From positions 13,568,576 to 13,632,575 of the forward strand of contig CM049309.1 of assembly GCA_026874595.1 (NCBI GenBank): DNA of 64,000 nt, written 5' to 3'. Shown here piece after piece: positions 37,201 through 49,200 of the stretch. The translations under genes were made by a program, and so were the position numbers. The DNA is from Sipunculus nudus. Its lineage: Eukaryota; Annelida; Sipuncula; Golfingiida; Sipunculidae. The stretch's first letter is position 1; each line of letters starts with the position of its first letter. A model generated the notes under the pieces. It searched no databases, had not been told where the DNA came from, and saw only the letters and a program-made list of their open reading frames with translations.

Positions 37201-40200
37201 AATGTTAACTCATCAGATAATGTTTTAATCATCAATAATCCTATTTCCTTTCAAAAGCAATGAAGCATTTAAAAGAGGTAAATTTGGTTCCTTACTTTAA
37301 ATTTCAGAAAACTGAGTTTTTTGGGGAAAAAAAGATACGGAAATTCAAGTTCTACTGTACTGGTAACTGGTCAGGTGTTGTAAAAATAAGAAAACTTTTT
37401 TCTTCCTCATTGTGATTTTCATCAGAGTTTTGGATACCACTTGCTCTGCTGCTCTGACATGAAATGTTGAGGTTATTGCAAGGAAAGCCACATGGAAAAT
37501 TGTAGAACCACTTCAACCCACAGCAGAAAACAGAAAAGTCTGTGAATAATATATTATTATGTTTGATTAATATACAGTAGAGTGTCATTAATCCCAAAAA
37601 CTTGCAGGACAAGGTTTTTGTCTGGAAAAATGATCATTCTGTCAGATACTGATAAACATATTAACTGATTTATGCCAAGATAACTCTTGGTAACAACATT
37701 TTTGTTACATGAAATTTTGCTAATTATCCCTGGTGAGTTAATCCGCATTACTTATCACTGCTGATTTCCATAAATTTGCTTGGACCTTGGCAATTATTTC
37801 AACCAAATTTTTCATTTATTTTCATTGTTCTGATTCCAGATAACGATCAAATTTTCAGTTTTTCAATTATGTATAAACAATTTGTCGGATAAATGACATT
37901 CAGATAAACAAAGCTCTACTGTATTTTTCATGCTGATACCAACCTCTCTGGGATCTATCCTGTGCATCTTTGCTGCAGGTGTGCCTGGTCTAGGAAAGAA
38001 CTGATTGATGAAGAGGCTTGGGAACTTGTAATCTCTTACCAACATCATCGTTTCTTCAAAGTCCTGTCAATTATAATCCATCAATCACAGACCTTTCATG
38101 AACCTTAATTCAGCAAAGTGACTACTCATATAAAATTTACAGAAGTTTTGGTAGTGATAACCAGAAATACTAATCCTGAGTGTCAATATTCAGTTATGAA
38201 CTGTCTGTACTGCTGAAATTACTCCAATAAGTTCTGTAGAAATGCACTGCAAAATTTTATTTAATTTTTTTTTGTAAAAGGGCTGATATGATGTCATTTA
38301 ATATTTTTCTTTACAGACAGCTCAACCTGCCTATGAAGGTCACAAAACTTTTTTTTATTCCTTAATCAGAAGAAAAGTGTAAAAACATTTTAAATATTTG
38401 CACAAAAACTCTAAAAAATATATATGTACAAGAAAAACATTCAGGGTGCACAGGTAAAATATGAGGTAGCTCATTACTCCAGAGGTAATTAAATAATAGA
38501 TATAAATATATTTTTTGTCTATTTTCAGTACTCCTTTAAACTTTCATTATATGAAAAAACTCAGAACTGACTTTTTTTTACATATTGATGACTCTTACCT
38601 CTGGTGTTTCTGTTGGAAATCCACAGATTACATCTGTTGCTATGGTTACATCTGGCACCCTGCAGTGGATGGAATAAGAATAATTCTTCTGAATAAAATT
38701 TGAAGCACCTATACATTAGGGCTGGCAAAACATACTGATCTTTTGATATGTCACTCACTGCAAGAGGACCTGAATCGATTAATTATTGGTGTAATTATCC
38801 AATTACTGATTTCTCATATGACTAGAGATAAAACATTAAGTGCAACTGAAAAATCTGATCTTTTTTCAGTATTGAATCCCTGAGCTGCAAGGAACTGGTC
38901 TTAATGATTGGAAGGCTTAAGTATTCTTATTTATTGACTTATCTGAAGAAAAGTGGAAAAGACCTTTTTGGATCTTAAAAGGTAGGGGTTTATAGTCTGA
39001 TATCACTGACAATGTCAGTCTCATCCGACTTTACACTTTGCCTTCCTGGTCTTTATGGTCTGTTCATTTTTGTAGCTTTTCTCTGCTCCTTGGGGAACAT
39101 ACAACCTAAGCAGCCATATCAGGTGCAGAAAGGGACGCGTACCCACAACCTTGGGATCACAAGTCCAATGCCCTTAACCATTACGCCACCACGCTCCACA
39201 CCACTTCCTGTGGTGGCGCCTTTGCAATATAATCATACATCAGGCATAACATGAGAATGTCTGAAAAATTTGTAGATGAAAGCAGCAGGGATTTTTTTAA
39301 ATATTTTGTGAAAGGATGGGGCAGGGCGAATGGAAGGACAGAAGGATGGGAACCATTTTAATAGTCCTCCCTCCTACGACGGCGGACTAAATATAAGTAG
39401 AGGGGTCCATGCTAAACAAATGTAGATTTATCACTGGATGGTCAATTACAAGTTTTTCTTTTTTAATGAAAATGAATTACTTTTTAGCAAGTATTTGTTT
39501 TAACCTTCAAACAGACATACAGACATGAGTCAAACCATAACCCTCCTTGGCTAAAGTAAAGCTGATCACTCCCAACATATCTATTTAAGCAACTAGGAGT
39601 TAGCCTTACCTTGCTTTGAGGAAGTCAGCTACATGTCTAAAGTCAGCCTGGCAGTACTCCCTCCTCATGTCCATCAGTACACTATCAGAACCGCTCTGAA
39701 CAGGAACGTGGAGGAAGCTGTACACTCGCGGGTGGCGGAGGATCTTTGCCATCTCCTGTGAAGAAACACGGACTCATGCAGCAAGACGCTTCTGTCATGG
39801 TTTTGCTCAACTGGTCATGACATAAAATTGTCAAGAGCACCCGAAAGGTGCATAATACGCCTGTTGTGTGTCTTGTGACCTCTGACCTCATTGAATATGC
39901 ACGAGTTTTGCCTAGAATTGAATTCTGGTGAATATTTGTAATTTTCATAAAAAATCTATCAGATATTTGCTAAGCCATTATGAAACAACCAAAGTCTGGT
40001 AACCTCTGACCATATAAAATGCATGGATTTTGACGAACTTGGGCAAGATATAATATTGGTTTATGTTTCTTGAAGTTTCATCAAAATGCATTATATTTCC
40101 GGTAAGTTATAACAGCGATTCCAATAATGTAGACTGGTGACCGCTAACCTCATTATTTGTGGATTTTGCCTATAATCAAACTCAGGTGAGATATTCTATT

Positions 40201-43200
40201 GGTATGTAACTTAGAAGAGTTTTGGGAAAATCTGTCATATCACTGGCATTTTAATGGCAACACAAAGAGTTAACAGACAGATTGTGGGTATGTCCAGTCA
40301 TAGACGAACATAGAAAAATGTGTTCACAAAAAAAAAGTGGTTTAGCACTCAGTGATCATCACTGAAGACCATTAAACAACCATGACCAAAAAGATAATAT
40401 ATAAAATATATGGTATTGTAAGCTTATTAGAACTCATAGCAACATTAACTAATTAAATTAATTGTATGTTTGGGAATGTTTAGGCCTGGGTGAGTGGGGG
40501 GGGGGGGGGTTCTTTTACAGTCTTTTACTTTTTTAAAAAATTTGTGAGAAAAGAAAATGCACTAACCTCCATTTTCTTTAGCTTCTTACGTTGTCAAAAT
40601 TCTAAACTCTTAGGAGGGAAGTACTTTATCAGAATTTAGATTTAGAATTGTCTACAAGAAGCCCAAAAGTCAGGCTTTCATATGTCACAAAATTAAAAAA
40701 AAAATTTATACATAAAAGGTGTAAATGTAAGATAATCTAACTCACTGGAAACAAAGAGGTTAGTGCTTACAGATATTCTTTTATAGAATGAAGTATAAGA
40801 CCGGATGGTATGATATAAACAATATATCTGAAGAATCCCATGCATAATTTTCCCTACCTCTAGATGTTCCAATATGTATGGTGGGTTGGTCATCCCTAAA
40901 CGCATCATAGCTCCCTCTGGAATAACCTCCACCAGTTGCCATAGTAACTGAGGCAAGGTCACTCCAATGTCATGACCATAGGCACCAAGGTCTTCAGAGG
41001 TCAACCATATCTCAACTACACCCTCTGTAACAGAACAATTAACAAATGTATAAATAGTTCCAATTCATCAAATAAGTAAACATCAAAACAGAGTGATTTG
41101 TGGATAAAAACAATGGTGATCAAGAGCACCGCAAAGAGGTGACCTCTGACCTCATTAAATATGCATGGATTTTGCTAGAAATTGAACTCAGGTGAGATAC
41201 TTTACTGATTAACATTTCTGATGAGTTTTATCAAAATCTTTCATATTCTTCATCAGTTATCCCAGCGGCATCACAAAGTAGCCTAGTGACTTGTGACCTT
41301 ATTAAATATGCATGGATGTTGCCCATAATCAAACTCAAGTGAGATAATCTGTTGATATGTAGGTATGGTGAGTTCTGTGAAATCCATCAAAGCCTAGTTA
41401 AGTTATGGCACTGACACTAAAAGTTAACGGACACACAGATGGATGGACTGTGGGTATACTATAATACTCCCGTCATATGATTGGTGTATAACAAAAAACT
41501 TATATATAGGAAATCATATCACCTGACACTTTTTAATGGTGTAAATATAAAATTAGTCCAAATGAAGCAATATACACATTGTAGTTAACCACAAAGTTGA
41601 CAGTGAGAATCTAGTTGGCAATTTATTAATAGGTTTTAATTTGTCTCTTTGGTCCCTGTATGAGCAAGAGTGAGTTTTAGGAGTTAATACTTATACATCT
41701 ATTCATAATTTTACTACCTAGTATTGAGTTAATATACGTCTAAGGTCATAAAAAGTATCTGTCATTTAAGAGTAAACTGAGCACAAGTCAGAAGAATAAT
41801 ATGATGATATGAGGATAACAGAGTAACAAGCAGAGCACATTCTGCTTTTAAAACAGTCACAACCTCAAAATTATTGGACAAGGTTTTTTCTAACAAGCCT
41901 GTTATCTTTAGTATTCTAGTTAATTTTATAGCTGGGATATGTCCAGTTATTGCAAGGATTATTAGACCTCTCTTGTACCCCCCAATTATCACATTCTTTA
42001 CCTGTGAAAGATTGCCTGGCCCTCTCAACAATCTCCTCCGGTGGATAACTGCCTAGTTCTCCTCGGGCATGCTTCGTTTTACAATAGGTGCACTGATTTA
42101 AACACCTGTGAAGAATATTGATTCAGATTAATATGAAAATGCAAGATGTAGCTCATTTTATAGATGTGACCACAAGTAACTAATAAGTACAACTTGTACT
42201 TTTATTACATAACAGACTGAAGAGATCCACACAGTTGGTAATGACTGAGGGAACTCCTAAAAAACTACTCCTATAGATTTAAATGTTGAGGTGTTTTTTT
42301 AATTAGCAAATGTATGACAGTGAGCATCTGATGAAATGTACCTGAATTGAAAAACAAACTGACATGTTCATAAACAGTAAACTCAAAAATAAAGCATTCC
42401 AGCTGATAACATCAGACAATGCAATGTCAAATGCAACTGACATTTATGACGTCTTTGTGAGATTGTTGTCATCTTATAAACAGCTCTCACAACCATACAG
42501 AGGGAGTCTTTCATGGAGTAATTTACTTTATGCCATCCTTGGTCCACTGACAAAAACAATGCAACATAGTCACAAAGGAAATACATTTAACTACATATAT
42601 TTTCACTTTTCACAAAATTGGTCGAATATCTGCCTAAATGTTTTAAGACGAAAGTTATTTGTAAAGAAAATTCTTAATGAAGTTATCACAAAAAACATAT
42701 GGACAAGAGCAATGCGATGGGCTATAGTATACATCCATTATCATATGAGACCAAACTCACCCAGTATTAATGGCAATTATTTCAATCAAAGGATTTTTGC
42801 GAACTTTTGGTAAACTGAGAGGAGCGCCACCTGTCTTCTTCCCATCTTGTTTCTTCTGGCCAAATAACCGCACCGAGTGACCTGGTTGTTGGAAGAGATG
42901 GACACATTCAGGTCTTCAAATTGACAAGTGGTCTGTGGCCAGTGATGCTCAGCAAAGTTTTAATAGAGCACATTGTACATATCCAATAGAATCTGCTTAA
43001 ACCCTGGCGGCTCTGTATCTATGTTTTATACTCTTCAGTCAGATGGATCAGATTTAACAGATTACTTAAGTGTCTCCTTCAGAGGTTCAGCAAGTGAGTA
43101 TTATGAGACTGGTTTCAATACCAGGTTTCTGCTTTATTACTTCCACAATAAAGGTCACTGTGACCTAATTTATTATGTCACAGTGACCTAATTCAGGTTC

Positions 43201-46200
43201 CTAAAGATATTTTACCAGGACCTGACTGGATATTAGGCAATATATTAGGGATATAAGGCTTTTCTAGACATAACAGTTGTGATTTGTGCCCTGCTATAGT
43301 CCACCACCCCTGTCCACCATTTTTTTCATGATTTTTTCATGAGCAAGTCAGAGACTGCCAAAAGTTTTTGCACAAAGGACAGAAAGAGAAAAATGCATAA
43401 TTAACTAATTTGGAAATAATTACCACCTCAATACATTTTGCTGTAAACCATTTGAAAGCATTTTATAAGTCTATACTGTAGTAACATCTTACTACCAACC
43501 TATGAAATGTTCATGGCAGGAACCAGTGAGGACGTCATAATAGATGTTATGCACAAAAGAGGAAAATATAACCATTGGACAAATGTTCAAGAGCTTGAAA
43601 CCCCTGCTTATAGTAAGGTTTGTGTTCTCCTCATGCATTTGCTTCACTGTTATATCACAAAGTAGGTAACAAATATCCCTGAAGAGTATACAGCAGAACC
43701 TGTCGTGAGGGGACACCTGTTGGATATCCCCAAAGTGTCCCTACAATGCAGGTGTCCCTTCATGGGAGGTAAAGGAAAAATGTGGGCGGGGATGATTACT
43801 GTATGAAGATTCATTCAACAATTAAAACCAAAAAGTCACATACCTAATAGTATAAAAAATTATATTTTATATCAATAATATCTGGAAAAAAACTAGAATA
43901 CGGGTAGTCGCAAAGCGACTAAGTGTATCTGCCTAAATCAGAGTGGAACGGGTGAAGTGAGGCATGGATTGAGTGGCAAGGGGAAATAGAGTGAAGTGTT
44001 GCATATTAGCATGGATGTCTGCAGCCAAATGGTGTATGTAGGTTGCGCAACCTACCACAAAATCCAGAAAGCCATCCAAGTTGTATACATATGCAAAATT
44101 TGAGGCAGATAAGTCAAACCACTATATGTTTATGATTGATTTTAGACCGTGGCAGAAAACAGATGGACCCTGTGCAAAAATGGTTGAAGGTGGCGCCACC
44201 AGTTTTGCGTATGATAAAGAGCTATGTGACAACTATACACATGCAAAATTTTGGCCCAATCGGTCAAACGTTTCCCGAGATATGAGCTTAGATGTCTGCA
44301 GCGTAAACGTGAAAGTAGGTGGCGCCACCTGTCATAAAATCAGAAAAGCTATCCAGGATGTATACGCATGCCGAATTTCAGGTGAATTAGTCAAATCACT
44401 GCAGAGATATGAGTGATTTTATCCCATGGCAGACAAACAGACATGAGCTGTGCAAAATTGGCTGCAGGTGGTGCCACCAGTTTTGCGTATGATAAAGAGC
44501 TATGTGAGATCTATACACATGCAAAATTTTGGCCCAATCGGTCAAACGGTTCCCGAGATATGAGCTTGGATGTCTGCAGCATAAACGTGAATGTAGGTGG
44601 CACCACCTGTCATAAAATCAGAAAAGCTATCCAGGATGTATACGCATGCCGAATTTCAGGTGTATAAGTCAAATCACTGCAGAGATATGAGTGATTTTAA
44701 CCCAAGCCAGATGAACAGATGGACACTGTGCAAACATGGTTGCAGGTGGCGCCACTATTTTTTGTGTATGTTATAAAGCTCTCCAAGGGCTACATTTGTG
44801 CAAAAAAATTTCCTGATCCATCAAACAGTTCCCGAGATATGTGGGTTTATGTGTGGAAACAGACGCACAAACGGACGCAGAGCGCAGAGGAAAGGTCAGA
44901 GGCCAAAACAAAATCGAGGCGCAGCAGTTCACATGTGACCTGAACATAATCCCGGGTTTCGTAAAATTCTGCCCAGCGGTTATGGAGGAGTTCTCCTGAC
45001 ACCTACGCAGCGGCGGCAGCGGCGTGCAGCTGAAAACATAGTATCCGCAAAACTGTTTTGGCAGATACAATTATATGGACATCTAAGATTCTTTTATGTC
45101 ATAATATCAAGTCTTTAAAGAGCTAGTTTATTTATAAATTTATACAAAACTAGACATTTCTTGGCACCGCAGGTGCCAGAGTATCCCCAGACATAGTAGC
45201 CCCCCCCCCCCTTTAAGAATACCCCCATTTTTAGCAGCATATACTGACACTTGGCATATTTATTGTTTCGTCCATCTATCAATCCACAATCTTGTTGAAG
45301 ATGTTGGTCCTGTGACCTTGATCTTTTTAAAGATGTGTCCTGTGACCTTGACCTATGACCTCAACATCCCAAAATCAATTCAGGTCTTGCTTTTCCAATG
45401 GGTCAAATACAAGTCAAGTTTGAAATCCATACATCAATAAAAGAAGGAATTATCATCCAGAAACTAATTTTTGGACAGATGGCTCCTGTGACCTTCACCT
45501 TTGACCTTGTGACCTAAAATTGAAAGGGTTCTTCCTCTCTTGGCAGGTGAACTATATGTGCAAGATGAAAGATCTGAGATGAAATGTTTGGCTGAAAATG
45601 CATCCACATCTTTTTAAAGATGTGTCCTGTGACCTTGAGCTTTGACCTCACGACCCCAAAATCAATTTGGGCCTTGCTTTTCCAATGGGACATATACAAG
45701 TCAAGTTTGAAATCCATACATTAATAAAAACTCATTTTAAATAGGTGTCGTCCTCTTACCCATATCTATATATATACCAAGTTTGGTAAAATTCCGTGAA
45801 ATATTTTTTGGGTTATCGCCGTGGCGGCGGCAGGGGGACCAGTATGAAAACATATTATCCCCCAACTTTGTCTGGGGATATAATTAAATAACTGGTAGAT
45901 CAAGAGCATAATTTCATAGAAATAATTATTATTTTTTAAAAAATAACTTAAAAACAAGGGACCCATGGGTCACGGCGCTCAGCTGATCATGATTGGACTA
46001 TAAATGTTTCCCCACTGTGATACTATATCAAGTCGATAAAGCTTATGAATATCATGTACATGTTGGGCTATTATAAAGGAATGTAATGTAATATGTGAGT
46101 AAATGATAAATGAAATTACCTGACTGATTGATTAATAGAGTCAAATAAAGTGGTTAATTTTTTATTTATTTAGGAGGGGTTGAAAATTGTGATATATTTG

Positions 46201-49200
46201 AGCAAATATGAATGCAATGACAGCAGTAATAAGCAGTAGTAGAATGATGATAAGGCTATTTGTTGAAGGATCTAAAGTGTATGGTAGTCTGCAAGCTTTC
46301 AATTTGACAAATATGATGTTATGATTAACTATGCTGATGAAGTGATTTATGAATATGTGACTGTATGACACAATATCTCTTTAGTCTTGACAAGGTACAT
46401 TATTGTGATGCCCACTATGTCTACATATTACACAATATTGACATAATTTCTGGCATGTACATAGGTACCTATGGACGAATAGTTATACAAAATATTAAAG
46501 TATGAATATATCTGATTCATCTTGTTCTTGCTTACTGAGGCTAACTTTGGGATGGGGTTGGGAGAAGGGAAAAGTGAGGGCAGCACGAAGGTGGATGTAG
46601 AAATATTCTATTGTAATGTTTTTCATTTATATAAGAATATGAAAAGCTAAGAGGAAAGGGGCCCTCCTACTTGGTTATATTAAAGTTCTAAATATATAAT
46701 TGCAAACTAATACAAGACTGTCATGAAGAAAAACAGTAAAAGTTTTGAGATACTGTGTTGCATACGAAAATTTACAGATGGACAGGCAAGTGGACAGAAT
46801 GGACTAATACCTTTATTTCACTTTCAAGAGAATAATGCATTTAAGTTTATATATAATCCTATTTTTTTAAGCAGATCCACTTTTTCCATTAAGAAGTTTT
46901 TATCTGAATCATTTTTTTATTTACAGGTTTATAAATTTTTAATTAAAAAAACCTGAAAATATAAGTTAAAATATTAGAATTGTTGCAAAAGTTGCAATCA
47001 TTATATATACAGAGTAAAAAACATTGGGTCATATTATGCATACACATATATTTTATTATTTTTAAATCATAAATGTTTGAACTGATTTTTAAAAGAAAAT
47101 AATGCCACAACATGGCATCTACAAGAATATTCCTTGAATCACTATTTAAAAGTTTTGCACATTGGAGTTTTCAGGAAATGCTTAATCTTATTCACCAAAA
47201 TAAAAGATTCAGTAAATTTGATAAAATAAAACATCTTTTCAAATAAACTATACACACTGTTGGTTGAATGAGGGACAAACAATATCATTGTGCTTATTAC
47301 TATCCCACTTTTAATTAATTACTGGAATTAATAGTCAATTTCACACCTGGTGAAGTTTTTACTCTTCTGAAGTAAGGAATTACTTATCTCATGAACATCC
47401 ACACTTTCACAGCAATACGCCACTTTGTGGACACAATTAATTGTACACTTTAATCATTGTAACCCTGGTGGTTCAATACAAAATCTAAAATGTAGAAGAA
47501 TAAAATAAAATACAAAAAAATTATAACATTCATCTTGTTTATGCACCAGCTGGGGGGATGAGTGCAGGGCAGAGGGGAAGCCTGCTAGTAGTGGCCAAGC
47601 TGGGCCAAGGTAAGCTGCCTGGGGTGGGTTACATAATGCAAGTGAAGGCTGTACTACTAGGTGGGCTAGATGTAAACAACACTTGACACGGTGTATGAAA
47701 ACATGAATAAAAGCTATTCATTCCAATCAATTTCTTTTGAAAGTTCAGATTTTTAAAGAATAAATCCTTATGCATATATGCTGGGAAAATTAAATCAACA
47801 GTGTCAAAGTTGGACAAAATTTAAGGTATTGATTTTTTATTTATGCTAATAACTTGAAAAATTTGCAAAATTCAGATTTAATTTTGGGTAAACAATTGAA
47901 TCTTGATTAAATAAAGTTATATTCCTGAAAAAAGTCTCTAGGTTCAGCAATTCTCATGTTAGGTGAGTAAATATATTTCCTGATTTTTTAAAAAATTGCA
48001 TTATGTTTTGGCCCATAACTTCAAAATAATACCCAATACTGACCTAATTTTTGGTATGTTCATAGAAAATGTATAAAAGAATGTGAATACTAAATACGAT
48101 CAAAAACAGATCAGTGGTTTTGATATTAGGCAGCCTTGAAGTGTAACAATGGCTTTTTTTTATGGAAAACAGAGTTTTTTTTCCTTAATACCTCGAAGGA
48201 ACAAAGTCCTAATGACCCAATTTTCAGTATGGTAGGAGATTTTGGGGACATCTAAAATTATGTCAACAGCCTGGGGAGCATAGAGATGTGCACTGAATGA
48301 CCTACAGTCATCAAAGTGGACTGCTTGACAATGTAAGGGAATACAACAAGAGCCTCCAAAAAAATTCAATAACTAGCCTAATTTTGCAGCTTTTATTTTC
48401 AAATTTCAGATTTTAACAGATTAAATTCTTATGTATACATGGTGTGAAAATTAAAATCCACAGTACTTACAGGAAAAAAACGTGCCATGGCCAAAGTTGG
48501 GCAAAATTTAAGGTACCAATTTTATATTTTTGCCAATATTTAACAAAATTTAACAGATTTTGATCTAATTTTTGGTATACAATTAAATTTTGATTATTTA
48601 AAGTAGTATTACTGGAAAAAAAGTTCCTACCTTTAACACTTTTGGTCTTAAGTGACCAAATATCTTCCTGATTTTTTTACAAAGTCCATTATGTTTGGGC
48701 CCATAACTTTTTTTAAATTATATAATACTGACTTCATATCTGGCATGTACATAGGAACTATATAGAGGAATATTTATGGTAAAAATGAAGAAAACCAGAT
48801 GAGTGGTTTTGATATTAGGCAGTCCTGAAGTGTGAAAATGGATTTCTAATAAAAAATTGAGGTTTTTCCTTAATATCTCAAAGGAACTATTGACCCAATT
48901 TTTGGCATGGTAGGAGATTATGGGGACATCTAACTGTATGCCGAAATTCAGATTCGTAGGTCCAACGGTGTCGAAACGTGCCAGTCTTACGGACGGACAT
49001 CTAGACGAACAGACAGACAGACAGACGGACAGACAGAAGGACGGACGGACGGACGGACAGACAGACGGACGGACGACGGACAATGGACCATGACTATAGC
49101 TCAGATGACTTATAGTCAGCTTAGCTAAAAACTAGAATACAGGTAGTTGACAAGTGACTACATGTATCTGCCAAAATCAGAGTAGGACGCGTGAAGTGAG

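Noticed and set aside
39119-39205. Functional tRNA gene
   Set aside because: The acceptor stem does not pair and the B box is decayed; the SINE interpretation fits better.
42364-42813. 149-codon + strand frame in the CDKAL1 locus
   Set aside because: It runs antisense through CDKAL1 exon 5 and AT-rich introns, with intron-like composition and no family resemblance.
44081-44667. Two adjacent open frames with similar peptides ([13 protein letters not shown]..., [11 protein letters not shown]...)
   Set aside because: They follow the 278-bp tandem units of a non-autonomous mobile element. The frame survives because the period is near a multiple of three; no other sign of coding.
48718-49083. 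121-codon - strand frame beginning with a Ser/Val/Pro/Cys repeat
   Set aside because: It is a translation of the (GACA/GACG)n microsatellite and its repeat flank; no splice or coding evidence.
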